DNA from: Bog-756 sp049517675
Lineage (GTDB): Bacteria > Actinomycetota > Acidimicrobiia > Acidimicrobiales > RAAP-2
Length of the DNA: 64,000 nucleotides
Assembly (NCBI GenBank): GCA_049517675.1
Contig: JBEKRV010000008.1
Location: 30,152 to 94,151, forward strand
Reading direction: 5' to 3'
Below, piece by piece: positions 34,808 to 43,162 of the stretch (the stretch's first letter is position 1; every line of letters begins with the position of its first letter). Under the pieces are notes generated by a model. That model worked only from the letters and a program-made list of their open reading frames with translations, was not told where the DNA came from and made no database searches. Both the position numbers and the translations under genes were made by a program.

Positions 34808-35815
34808 ATGGAGAGCACCACCCGCGCCACCGATGCGCCGGTCGTAGCCGGTGACGACCCGTGGGCGGAACTGGCCGCCCCCACCGTGCCGCCGCTGCCG
34901 GTGCCGGGCGACGTGGTGCTCCCGACGATGCCCTGGGCGGATCCCGGCCCGGTCGTCCCCGCCGGGGCGTCGGGTCCGGCACCGACGACCGGGGTCCCCG
35001 AGCCGGTCCCGACGGCGGTCGCCGCGTCGGTGCTGCCCACGTCGTTCCCTCCGGGCGTGGCCGCCAAGATCGCCGTCTACGTCTACCTGCTGGTCGACCC
35101 GCGCACCGGCCGCCCGTTCTTCGTCGGACGGGGACGGGGCGATCGGTGCTTCCGTCACGTCGAGGGGGCCCGGACGACGACCGGGGCCACGGGGGGGCCG
35201 CCGGCGGCCGGCGCCGCCGAGCCGGCCAGGTTCCCGGTCCTCGACCGGATCCGCGAAGCCGAGTCGGACGGACGGCCCGTGCGGATCGAGATCCTGCGCC
35301 ACGGACTGACGGTCCCCGAGGCCGAGCTGGTGGTGGCCGCGGTCGACGACGCGCTCTCGCTCGGTCTGGAGCCGAGCCTCGGCAGCCAGCGCAGCCCGGC
35401 CGTGGAGCTCGGTTCCGCCCTGGCCAAGCGGGCCAAGTTCAAGCGGGGCCACCAGGTGGTGCTGCTCCGGGTCGGTGCCCACGGGACGGACGCCGCCTAC
35501 GAGTCGGTCCGCCACGGCTGGCGCATCGGCCGTCGCTGGGTGGACACCGGTTCGGTGCGGTCGCCCCGATGGGCCGTCGTGGTGGCCGGCGACCTCGTCG
35601 ACTCCGTCTACCGCATCGACCGGTGGGAACCGGCGCCGGTCCCGCCGGGGGCCGGTGCGCGCCTGGTCGAGCGGTACTCGTTCACCGGCACCCGCGACCC
35701 GGGGCTCGAGGAGCGCTACGCCGGACGCAGCGTGAGCGCCTACCTGGGGACGGGCACCCCGAGCCAGGTCACCTACGTCTGGTGCGGCCCGCACTGGGTG
35801 AACACGGCCCAGTAG
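34808..35815 (+). CDS. GIY-YIG (LEM-3-like) domain protein
   Basis: A 335-residue protein. The first 85 residues are Pro/Ala/Val-rich and probably disordered. Then comes a GIY-YIG-type core, YVYLLVDPRT (from residue 91) and FFVGRGRGDRCFRH (104-117), of the LEM-3-like kind, with EILRHGLTVPEAELVV following. From memory of the family, the Glu expected near VVAAVDDAL seems to be Val, so cleavage activity is doubtful. The C-terminal half (YESVRHGWRIGRRW, GDLVDSVYRIDRWEP, GRSVSAYLGTG) matches the accompanying domain found in bacterial members. It sits between the epimerase and carboxylase genes with no evident metabolic link. Confidence 0.65.
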   Translation: MESTTRATDAPVVAGDDPWAELAAPTVPPLPVPGDVVLPTMPWADPGPVVPAGASGPAPTTGVPEPVPTAVAASVLPTSFPPGVAAKIAVYVYLLVDPRTGRPFFVGRGRGDRCFRHVEGARTTTGATGGPPAAGAAEPARFPVLDRIREAESDGRPVRIEILRHGLTVPEAELVVAAVDDALSLGLEPSLGSQRSPAVELGSALAKRAKFKRGHQVVLLRVGAHGTDAAYESVRHGWRIGRRWVDTGSVRSPRWAVVVAGDLVDSVYRIDRWEPAPVPPGAGARLVERYSFTGTRDPGLEERYAGRSVSAYLGTGTPSQVTYVWCGPHWVNTAQ

Positions 35816-35865
35816 CGCCCTCCCGACCCCCCGGTCGCCGGATCGAACCCCCGTGGCGGTTCCGA

Positions 35866-35871
35866 TAGCCT
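35866..35871 (+). promoter_or_regulatory. -10 hexamer TAGCCT for the acyl-CoA carboxylase gene
   Basis: TAGCCT ends 8 nt before the ATG at 35880, supporting that start over the in-frame GTG at 35853. Confidence 0.5.
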
Positions 35872-35879
35872 CGGCGTCC

Positions 35880-37436
35880 ATGGATCACACGATGACCCAA
35901 CGGCTCGAGGACCTCGAGGAGCGTCGGGAGCTCGCCCGCCATGCGGGCTCGGCCCGTGCGGTCGAGAAGCACCACGCCCGGGGCAAGATGACCGCCAGGG
36001 AGCGGATCGACTACCTCCTCGACGACGGCTCGTTCCAGGAGCTCGACATGCTGGCCCGCCACCGGGCCCACGGGATGGGGCTCGAGGAGAACCGCCCCTA
36101 CACCGACGGGGTGATCACCGGCTTCGGAACCATCGACGGCCGCCGGGTCTGCGTGTTCAGCCAGGACTTCACGGTCTTCGGCGGCGCGCTGGGCGAGGTC
36201 TTCGCCGAGAAGATCCACAAGGTGATGGACCTGGCCTCGTCGATCGGCGTCCCCATGATCGGCCTCAACGACGGTGCCGGTGCCCGCATCCAGGAGGGTG
36301 TGGTCTCCCTCCACTCCTACGGGGGCATCTTCCATCGCAACGCCCAGGCCTCCGGGGTCATCCCGCAGATCAGTGTCATCCTCGGGCCGTGCGCCGGCGG
36401 TGCCGTCTACAGCCCGGCCATGACCGACTTCATCTTCATGGTCCAAGAGACCAGCCACATGTTCATCACCGGACCCGACGTGGTGAAGACGGTGACCGGT
36501 GAGGACGTGACCCTGGAGGAGCTCGGCGGCGCCATGAGCCACGCGACGAAATCGGGGGTGGCCGCCTTCGTCGCCCCCGACGAGAAGTCCTGCCTCGACG
36601 ACGTCCGCTACCTCTTGAGCTTCCTCCCCTCCAACAACCTGGAGGAGGCGCCCGTCGTGGACAGCGGTGACGACCCCGAGCGGCTGACGCCCGAGCTCTC
36701 CGACCTGATGCCGGCGTCGCCCAACCAGCCCTACGACATGAAGAAGGTCATCGAGGCGGTCGTCGACGACGGAGAGTTCTTCGAGGTCAACCACCACTGG
36801 GCCATGAACCTGGTCTGCGGCTTCGCCCGGATCAACGGCCGGTCCGTCGGCATCGTCGGGAACCAGCCCCAGATGCTCGCCGGGGTGCTCAACATCGACG
36901 CCTCCGAGAAGGGCGCGCGGTTCGTGCGCACCTGCGACGCCTTCAACGTCCCGCTGATCACCTTCGTCGACGTGCCCGGGTTCATGCCCGGCACCGACCA
37001 GGAGTACGGGGGGATCATCCGCCACGGAGCCAAGCTGCTCTACGCCTACTGCGAATCGACCGTGCCCCGCGTGCAGATCATCACCCGCAAGGCGTACGGC
37101 GGCGCCTACGTGGTCATGAATTCGAAGTCGATCGGCGCCGACCTCGCCTTCGCCTGGCCATCGGCCGAGCTCGCCGTCATGGGCCCCGAGGGCGCCGTCG
37201 AGATCGTCTACCGGAGGGATCTGGCCGAGGCGGCCGATCCGGTGGGACGGCGCAAGGAGCTGGTCGAGGAGTACACCGAGCGTTACGCCAACCCGTATGC
37301 CGCCGCCGAGCGGGGATACGTCGACGATGTCATCGACCCGGCCGAGACCCGGCGGATCCTGGTGCGCAGCCTCGATCTCCTGGTCTCGAAGCGGGAGGAC
37401 CTTCCCAAGCGCAAGCACGGGAACATGCCGCTGTGA
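35880..37436 (+). CDS. acyl-CoA (propionyl-CoA) carboxylase beta subunit
   Basis: A 518-residue carboxyltransferase of the crotonase fold. It carries the acyl-CoA and biotin oxyanion regions in GLNDGAGARIQEG, GPCAGGAVYSPAMTDF and TFVDVPGFMPGTDQEYGG, as in propionyl-/methylcrotonyl-/acetyl-CoA carboxylase beta chains of actinobacteria. Placement with epimerase and mutase genes suggests propionyl-CoA as substrate. The matching biotin/alpha subunit is not in the window. The ATG at 35880 is preceded by TAGCCT. The stop overlaps the start of a small downstream gene (GTGA) that looks like an epsilon subunit. Confidence 0.93.
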   Translation: MDHTMTQRLEDLEERRELARHAGSARAVEKHHARGKMTARERIDYLLDDGSFQELDMLARHRAHGMGLEENRPYTDGVITGFGTIDGRRVCVFSQDFTVFGGALGEVFAEKIHKVMDLASSIGVPMIGLNDGAGARIQEGVVSLHSYGGIFHRNAQASGVIPQISVILGPCAGGAVYSPAMTDFIFMVQETSHMFITGPDVVKTVTGEDVTLEELGGAMSHATKSGVAAFVAPDEKSCLDDVRYLLSFLPSNNLEEAPVVDSGDDPERLTPELSDLMPASPNQPYDMKKVIEAVVDDGEFFEVNHHWAMNLVCGFARINGRSVGIVGNQPQMLAGVLNIDASEKGARFVRTCDAFNVPLITFVDVPGFMPGTDQEYGGIIRHGAKLLYAYCESTVPRVQIITRKAYGGAYVVMNSKSIGADLAFAWPSAELAVMGPEGAVEIVYRRDLAEAADPVGRRKELVEEYTERYANPYAAAERGYVDDVIDPAETRRILVRSLDLLVSKREDLPKRKHGNMPL

Positions 37437-37621
37437 CCGGTCCGGACCCGGTCGACCCCGAAGTGCTGGCGGTGCTGGCCGCCGCCGTCGAGCTGACCTG
37501 GCCCCGTCCGGTGATGGTCGTGGCCGGGGCGGCGTCGGGTCCACCGGCCTGGCGGTTCAGCGGACGGTGGTGGACCCGTCCGGCGACCACCCGACGCGAC
37601 CGTCCCTGGACCGGGGGCTGA
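37433..37621 (+). CDS. acyl-CoA carboxylase epsilon-subunit-like small protein
   Basis: A 62-residue protein with PEVLAVLAAAVELTW near its N-terminus and WRFSGRWWTRP near its C-terminus. Small proteins of this size and pattern follow the carboxylase beta gene in actinobacteria and act as epsilon subunits that stabilise the alpha-beta complex. The GTG start overlaps the beta-subunit stop by 4 bp, which strongly supports real, coupled translation. The call depends on position and weak sequence resemblance. Confidence 0.65.
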   Translation: MTGPDPVDPEVLAVLAAAVELTWPRPVMVVAGAASGPPAWRFSGRWWTRPATTRRDRPWTGG

Positions 37622-37684
37622 ACTGCACCCACCGGCCCAGGGACGCTGTGCCGCAATCGTCGTCGGTTCGGCCGTCGCCGGGTC

Positions 37685-38263
37685 CTAGATCTCGGCGTCC
37701 GCAGGTGTCCTGCGCATGTGCACGAAACCGAGGACGGTGAAGACCAGCATCACGACCGCCAAGGCGAAGCAGGCGATCGCCGCGTACAGGGCGATCTGTC
37801 CCATCTGCCAGAAGGCGTAGGCCTCGAGCAGCAGGCCCCGCAGGGTCGTCCCCTGGAACACCGTCTGCACCTTGGCCTCGGCCGCGGTGTACGCCGCCGA
37901 TCCCTTCGGGAGGGCCATGGCCTCGGCGCTCAGCTGCGCGTAGGACTTGCCGCCGCCGATCTCCTGGAGGTGGTAGGCGATGAAGTGGTCGGCATAGGCC
38001 TCGGCCTGCTTGCCGGTCACCAACTGCTGGCCTGCGTACTGCTCGATGTAGGGGAGCATCACCGGCTCGATCTCGGTCCCGACCACTGCGTGGTCGAATG
38101 CGGCCTGGGACGGAAAGGTGATCTGCTGCTCGGCCAACTGGTTGTGGACGTTCGAGTTGGCGAAGCTATAGGCCCACAGTCCGAGGCTGCCGGCCACGAT
38201 GAAGAAGATCGTGAGTCCGGCTCCGACTGCAGTGAGAATTCCGTCAAATGTCCTTCGTTTCAT
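37685..38263 (-). CDS. membrane protein with two transmembrane helices, unknown function
   Basis: A 192-residue protein with one helix near the N-terminus (GILTAVGAGLTIFFIVAGSLGLWAY) and one near the C-terminus (ALYAAIACFALAVVMLVFTVL), separated by about 110 soluble residues that are likely outside the membrane. The loop has VVGTEIEPVMLPYIEQYAGQ and ADHFIAYHLQEIGGG. I recognise this as a type of conserved actinobacterial membrane protein but know no function for it. The ATG has AAGGAGA about 10 nt upstream. It stands alone between the carboxylase epsilon-like gene and DUF3097. Confidence 0.75.
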   Translation of the reverse strand: MKRRTFDGILTAVGAGLTIFFIVAGSLGLWAYSFANSNVHNQLAEQQITFPSQAAFDHAVVGTEIEPVMLPYIEQYAGQQLVTGKQAEAYADHFIAYHLQEIGGGKSYAQLSAEAMALPKGSAAYTAAEAKVQTVFQGTTLRGLLLEAYAFWQMGQIALYAAIACFALAVVMLVFTVLGFVHMRRTPADAEI

Positions 38264-38434
38264 TGTCCGTCGTCTCCTTCGTATCGGCCACCCGACGATC
38301 GGGCGCTGTTCCGGATTTCACGGTAAATCCGGCTCCACCTGCTCCCTAGGGTCGAAGGTCCTGGCGAGAGGTCCGAAAGGCCCGAAAGGCCCGAAACGCA
38401 CGGGACGCCCGTCCGCGCCCGGAGCGGCACCCCG

Positions 38435-39286
38435 TCAGGACGGGTCGGTGACGAAATCGATGAGTCGCTCGACCGCCCCGACCAGGGCGGGCTCGAGGTC
38501 GGCGTAGCTGGTCACCGAGGCGAGGATCCGTCTCCAGGCGGCCGGCGGGTCGCCGAAACCGAGGGCCCGGCAGATGCCGGCCTTCCACTCGGTCCCCATC
38601 GGGACGACCGGCCACGCCCCGATCCCGAGCACCGACGGGCGCACGGCCTGCCAGACGTCGACGAACGGGGTACCGGTGACGAGGACGTCCGGTCGCCGGA
38701 TCCGCTCGGCGATCCGCGACTCCTTGCTGCCCGGAACCAGGTGGTCGACCAGGACACCGAGCCGCCGGGCCGGGCCGGGCCGGAACCCGTCGATGGCCTC
38801 CTCGAGGTGGTCGATACCGTCCAGGCGCTCCACCACCACACCTTCGACCCGCAGGTCGTCGCCCCACACCCGTTCGATCAGTTCGGCGTCGTGGACGCCC
38901 TCCACCCACAGTCGCCCGGCCCGGGCCACCCGGGCCGGCGCGCCGGGAGCGGCGACCGACCCCGACGCGGTCGTCGGACCCCCGGTCGGCGTCGATCCCG
39001 CACCGGACGACCGGACCAGGCTGACGGCCCTACCGTCGAGGGCGAACGCCCCGGGGGCGAGGCGGAAGACCCGCTCCTGTCCGGTGCGGCCCCGGAGCTC
39101 CACCCCGCCGCCCTCGATGCGTACCAGGGTGCCCGAGAAGCCGCTGGCCCGGTGGACGAGCGCCATGCCGACCACGGCGTCGACCCGTGGAAAGACGTTC
39201 GCAAGCCTGGTCGTCGGCGGAGCGTCGATCGGACCCGACAGGATGCCGGAGGAACGGCGCATCGGGGGATCGGGACGGGTCGGCAC
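38435..39286 (-). CDS. DUF3097 family protein
   Basis: A 283-residue protein of the actinobacterial family DUF3097. The signature region is RLWVEGVHDAELIERVWGDD, followed by LGVLVDHLVPGSKESRIAE and VTGTPFVDVWQAVRP. The WVEGVHDAEL and LVDH segments resemble the acidic residues of a Toprim-like domain, so nucleic acid handling is conceivable, but no function is established. The GTG start is backed by TAGGTT 6 nt upstream. A Ser/Thr/Gly-rich insertion is present near residues 95-115. Confidence 0.85.
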   Translation of the reverse strand: MPTRPDPPMRRSSGILSGPIDAPPTTRLANVFPRVDAVVGMALVHRASGFSGTLVRIEGGGVELRGRTGQERVFRLAPGAFALDGRAVSLVRSSGAGSTPTGGPTTASGSVAAPGAPARVARAGRLWVEGVHDAELIERVWGDDLRVEGVVVERLDGIDHLEEAIDGFRPGPARRLGVLVDHLVPGSKESRIAERIRRPDVLVTGTPFVDVWQAVRPSVLGIGAWPVVPMGTEWKAGICRALGFGDPPAAWRRILASVTSYADLEPALVGAVERLIDFVTDPS

Positions 39287-39292
39287 GCCGGG

Positions 39293-39298
39293 AACCTA
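39293..39298 (-). promoter_or_regulatory. -10 hexamer TAGGTT for the DUF3097 gene
   Basis: TAGGTT ends 6 nt before the GTG at 39286. It fits the leaderless set. Confidence 0.5.
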
Positions 39299-39338
39299 CC
39301 CGGTGGGCGGCCGTCGGGGGTGGAGTGGCCCGCCCCGT

Positions 39339-40097
39339 TCAGGTGGCTCGGGGCCGACGCCCGACGAGCACCCGGAGCCCCACCGGTAGCTCCTCGTCGC
39401 CGAACGCGTCCCGCACCTCGGGCTGCAGTCCGTGGGCGGCAAGCAGTCCCGGGACCGTGGAGGTGTCGACGAGCACGTTGTCGTGGCGTTCGTCGTCGCG
39501 CCGCCACGAGCCGTCGTCGTTGCGGACGAAGGTGGTCATCTCGCGCACATACCGGTCGGGCGCCGGCACGCTGAACCTGGTGACGATGGCCCACTCGTCG
39601 CCCGCCCGGCCGATGCTGTCCTGCCCCATGCGATGCCGGCCCCACTCGAGGTCGCACAGGTCGATGGCGAGGAGGCCACCCGGCCGCACGGCTCGCGCCA
39701 GGTGGCCGAGGGCCCGGTGGACCTCGTCGAGGTCGTCGAGGTAGTTCAGCGCGTGGCCGACACCGACGATGGCGTCCGCCTCGGGCACCGGGTCGTCGGG
39801 GAGGACCAGCCGGGCCAGCTCGACACCGGGGACCTCGGCGGCGGCCAGACGGAGCATCGCCGGGGACGCATCGGTGGCCACGACCCGGTGGCCGGCGGCG
39901 ACCAGGGAGCTGGTGAGCAGCCCGCTGCCGCACCCGATCTCGACGACCAGCCCGCGTCGCTCCCGCACCGGTTCCAGCAGGGCGAGGATGCCGGGAGCGC
40001 ACATCGCGGCGTGGAAGGCGAACCCGCGGTGGTGGACCAGCGCCAGGTCGTCCCGGTAGTAGGGATCCGTGGGCGGGGGTGGGGGTGGAGCGGCCAT
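39339..40097 (-). CDS. class I SAM-dependent methyltransferase
   Basis: A 252-residue methyltransferase with motif I VVEIGCGSGLLTSSL, the acidic loop VVATDASP and motif IV VGVGHALNYL. Its later half (GGLLAIDLCDLEWGRHR, DRYVREMTTFVRNDDGSWRRDDERH) resembles small-molecule methyltransferases with a beta-rich insertion. It begins with six consecutive prolines after MAA. The substrate is unknown. It lies 37 bp downstream of the ethylmalonyl-CoA mutase gene on the same strand and may be co-transcribed with it, but nothing ties it to that pathway. Confidence 0.82.
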   Translation of the reverse strand: MAAPPPPPPTDPYYRDDLALVHHRGFAFHAAMCAPGILALLEPVRERRGLVVEIGCGSGLLTSSLVAAGHRVVATDASPAMLRLAAAEVPGVELARLVLPDDPVPEADAIVGVGHALNYLDDLDEVHRALGHLARAVRPGGLLAIDLCDLEWGRHRMGQDSIGRAGDEWAIVTRFSVPAPDRYVREMTTFVRNDDGSWRRDDERHDNVLVDTSTVPGLLAAHGLQPEVRDAFGDEELPVGLRVLVGRRPRAT

Positions 40098-40134
40098 GGC
40101 CCAGTGTGCCGCGGGACCCCGGGCCGGCGCCGGC

Positions 40135-42159
40135 TCAGCCCACGGATGCAGCCCGGTGGTGCTCCACCAGGTCGATCATGTCCTCCATCATCTGGCCCAG
40201 TTCGAAGTCCTTCGGGGTGTACACCCGGGCCACGCCCTTGCCCAACAGGACGGCCTCGTCCTCGGGTGGGATGATCCCTCCCACCACGACCGGCGCCTCG
40301 ACCCCCGCGGCCCGCAGCCGCTCGACCACCTCGGGCACCAGCTCCATGTGGCTGCCCGACAGGATGGAGATCCCTACGATGTCGACGTCCTCGTCCCGGG
40401 CGGCGGCGGCGATCTCGGCGGGGGACTGCCGGATCCCCTGGTAGACGACTTCGAAACCGGCGTCCCGGGCGGCCACGGCGATCTGCTCGGCACCGTTGGA
40501 GTGGCCGTCGAGCCCGGGCTTGGCCACGAGCAACCGGGGCGGTCCGCCGGCCCGATCGGCCAATGCCTTGGAGCGGGCGAGCACGGCCTGGAACTCGGCT
40601 CCGCGGTGGCCGACCCCGCCGCTGACACCGGTCGGGGCCCGGTACTCGCCGAACACCTGGCGCAGCGCGTCGGCCCACTCGCCGGTCGTGCCCCCGGCGT
40701 GGGCCAGGGCGATGGTCGCCGGCATCACGTTGTCGGTCCCTTCGGCTGCCCGGCGCAGGTCGTCGAGGGCGCGGGTCACCGCCGCGCCGTCGCGGCCCGC
40801 CCGCCAGGCCTGGACGTCGGCCCGCAGCTGGGACTCGACGGCGGGGTCGACCCGCAGGATCGAACCTCCCTCGCCGCCGGCCGAGGCCAGCGGGGACTCG
40901 GCGGTCTCGGTGAAGCAGTTGACCCCGACGACCTTCAGCTCGCCCGTCTCGATGTGGCGGACCCGCTCGGCCTGGCTCCCGACCAGGCGCGCCTTGAGCT
41001 CGTCGATGGCCTCGAACGCGCCGCCCAGTGCCAGCACGTCCTCGAGCTCGGCCCACGACGCCTCGGCCACCTCGGCCGTCTTCTTCTCGATCACGACCGA
41101 ACCGTCGAAGATGTCGCCGTACTCGAGGAGGTCGGACTCGAACGCCAGGACCTGCTGGATCCGGAGCGACCACTGCTGGTCCCACGGACGGGGGAGGCCC
41201 AGTGCCTCGTTCCACGCCGGGAGCTGCAGGGCCCGGGCACGGGCCTTCTTGGACAGGGTGACACCCAGGGCCTCCAGCACGATGCGCTGGACGTTGTTCT
41301 CCGGTTGGGCCTCGGTGAGTCCGAGCGAGTTGACCTGCACGCCGTAGCGCATGCGTCGCAGCTTCGGGTCGGTGACCCCGTATCGCTCGGCGCACACCCG
41401 GTCCCACAGCTCGGTGAACGCCCGCATCTTGCAGGTCTCCTCGACGAAGCGGACCCCGGCGTTGACGAAGAAGGAGATCCGACCGACCACGTCGGGGAAT
41501 CCGTCGTCGGGTATCTGGCCGGAGTGGCGGACGGCGTCGAGGACGCCGATGGCCGTGGCCAGTGCATAGGCCACCTCCTGGTGCGGCGTGGCGCCGGCCT
41601 CCTGCAGGTGGTAGCTGCAGACGTTGATCGGGTTCCACTTGGGGACGTTGCGGACCGTGTAGGCGATGGTGTCCACGGTGAGACGCCGGCTCGGGACGGG
41701 CGGGAAGATGAACGTCCCCCGGGACAGGTACTCCTTCACGATGTCGTTCTGTGTGGTGCCGGAGAGGACCCGGGGGTCGACCCCGCGGTTCTCGGCGTTG
41801 GCGATGTACAGGCCGAGCAGCCAGGCGGCGGTGGCGTTGATCGTCATCGACGTGTTCATGGACTCGACCGGGATCTGGTCGAGCAGCTCCGACATGTGGC
41901 CGAGGTGGGCGACCGGGACACCGACCTTGCCCACCTCCCCCGAGGCCGCCGGGTCGTCGGGGTCGTACCCGATCTGGGTGGGCAGGTCGAAGGCGATCGA
42001 CAGCCCCGTCTGGCCCTTGGCCAGGTTGGTCCGGTAGAGCTCGTTCGAGGCTTTGGCGGTGGAGTGGCCCGAGTAGGTCCGCATCACCCAGGGCTTGTCC
42101 CGGGTCGGGCCGGCCCCGGACGCATTTTCGGCCTGCACTGCCTGGTCCGTGTCGCTCAT
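40135..42159 (-). CDS. ecm: ethylmalonyl-CoA mutase (MeaA-type, coenzyme B12-dependent)
   Basis: A 674-residue adenosylcobalamin enzyme that turns (2R)-ethylmalonyl-CoA into (2S)-methylsuccinyl-CoA. The N-terminal region, with KPWVMRTYSGHSTAKASNEL and GLSIAFDLPTQIGYD, is typical of MeaA/Ecm rather than of methylmalonyl-CoA mutase large chains. The C-terminal B12 domain has the D551-x-H553-x2-G556 motif in DGHSNGAEQIA and later SILSGSHMEL and VVGGIIPPED. Catalytic and B12 domains are in one chain, and the length matches MeaA. With Ccr and the epimerase this supports the ethylmalonyl-CoA route. The ATG has GAAGG closely upstream. Confidence 0.93.
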   Translation of the reverse strand: MSDTDQAVQAENASGAGPTRDKPWVMRTYSGHSTAKASNELYRTNLAKGQTGLSIAFDLPTQIGYDPDDPAASGEVGKVGVPVAHLGHMSELLDQIPVESMNTSMTINATAAWLLGLYIANAENRGVDPRVLSGTTQNDIVKEYLSRGTFIFPPVPSRRLTVDTIAYTVRNVPKWNPINVCSYHLQEAGATPHQEVAYALATAIGVLDAVRHSGQIPDDGFPDVVGRISFFVNAGVRFVEETCKMRAFTELWDRVCAERYGVTDPKLRRMRYGVQVNSLGLTEAQPENNVQRIVLEALGVTLSKKARARALQLPAWNEALGLPRPWDQQWSLRIQQVLAFESDLLEYGDIFDGSVVIEKKTAEVAEASWAELEDVLALGGAFEAIDELKARLVGSQAERVRHIETGELKVVGVNCFTETAESPLASAGGEGGSILRVDPAVESQLRADVQAWRAGRDGAAVTRALDDLRRAAEGTDNVMPATIALAHAGGTTGEWADALRQVFGEYRAPTGVSGGVGHRGAEFQAVLARSKALADRAGGPPRLLVAKPGLDGHSNGAEQIAVAARDAGFEVVYQGIRQSPAEIAAAARDEDVDIVGISILSGSHMELVPEVVERLRAAGVEAPVVVGGIIPPEDEAVLLGKGVARVYTPKDFELGQMMEDMIDLVEHHRAASVG

Positions 42160-42223
42160 GCCTTCATTGTGGCCCGAACGGGGTGCCGAGCGGTAGGTGG
42201 GGCCCCTCGCTCGCTCGCCCGCC

Positions 42224-43078
42224 CTACTTGCGGTAGTCGAGGAATCCGCGGCCGGACTTGCGTCCCAGCTGCTCGGCGCTGACCATGCGGCGCAGGAGGG
42301 GCATGGCCGCGTAATTCGGGTCCTTGAACTCCTCGTACAGGGCGTCGAGGATGGCCAGCGAGGTGTCCAGGCCGACCAGATCGAGGAGGGCGAAGGGTCC
42401 CATCGGGAACCCGCACCCGCCCTTCATGGCGGTGTCGATGTCCTCGACCGAGGCCACGCCCTGCTCGCAGAGCCGGATGGCGTTGTTGAGGTAGGGGAAG
42501 AGCAGGGCATTGACGATGAACCCGGCCTGGTCCTTGACCTCGACGGGCGTCTTTCCGCAGGCCTCGGCGAACTGGCGGGCGGCGGTGATGGTGTCGTCCG
42601 ACGCGGTCAGCGGGCGGACCACCTCGACCAGCGACATGACCGGGGCGGGGTTGAAGAAGTGGACGCCGCACACCTTGTCGGGGCGGCCGGTCTTCATGGC
42701 CATCTCGATGACGGGAAGGGTCGAGGTGTTGGTGGCCAGGATGGCGTGATCGTCGGTGATCCGGTCGAGGTCGCTGAACAGCTCCTTCTTGACCGCCAGG
42801 TCCTCCACCACCGACTCGATCACCAGGTCGCACCCGGCGAGCGCGTCGAGCTCGGAGGTGCCGATGACCCTGGCCAACGCCTGGTCACGCTCCTCCTCGG
42901 TCTTCTTGCCCTTCTCCACCTGGCGGTTGAGTGACTTCTCGAGTGCGGCCAGGGTGGCATCGGCGGTCGACTGGCTCCTCGACCGGAGCACCACCTCGAA
43001 CCCGCTGACCGCGGCCGTCTCGGCGATGCCCGAGCCCATGATCCCCGAGCCGACGATTCCTACGCGTGCGATTGACAT
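42224..43078 (-). CDS. 3-hydroxybutyryl-CoA dehydrogenase
   Basis: A 284-residue L-3-hydroxyacyl-CoA dehydrogenase. The NAD-binding motif is GIVGSGIMGSGIA (residues 8-20), then ESVVEDLAVKKELF, NTSTLPVIEMA, the catalytic His in GVHFFNPAPVM and the C-terminal KSGRGFLDY. It makes (S)-3-hydroxybutyryl-CoA from acetoacetyl-CoA, a step that joins the thiolase to crotonyl-CoA and Ccr. Similar dehydrogenases neighbour ccr genes in Streptomyces. The ATG at 43078 has TAGCAT 8 nt upstream; a much longer frame upstream is non-coding. It is 64 bp upstream of the mutase gene on the same strand. Confidence 0.93.
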   Translation of the reverse strand: MSIARVGIVGSGIMGSGIAETAAVSGFEVVLRSRSQSTADATLAALEKSLNRQVEKGKKTEEERDQALARVIGTSELDALAGCDLVIESVVEDLAVKKELFSDLDRITDDHAILATNTSTLPVIEMAMKTGRPDKVCGVHFFNPAPVMSLVEVVRPLTASDDTITAARQFAEACGKTPVEVKDQAGFIVNALLFPYLNNAIRLCEQGVASVEDIDTAMKGGCGFPMGPFALLDLVGLDTSLAILDALYEEFKDPNYAAMPLLRRMVSAEQLGRKSGRGFLDYRK

Positions 43079-43086
43079 AGGAGGGG

Positions 43087-43092
43087 ATGCTA
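43087..43092 (-). promoter_or_regulatory. -10 hexamer TAGCAT for the hydroxybutyryl-CoA dehydrogenase gene
   Basis: TAGCAT ends 8 nt before the ATG at 43078. It would also serve the downstream mutase gene if the two are co-transcribed. Confidence 0.45.
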
Positions 43093-43162
43093 GCGGTGGC
43101 CCGGACGGACCGCGGACGCTGCGACGCTTGCCATCCGTCGGGGGCGTCGACACGATGGGGCG

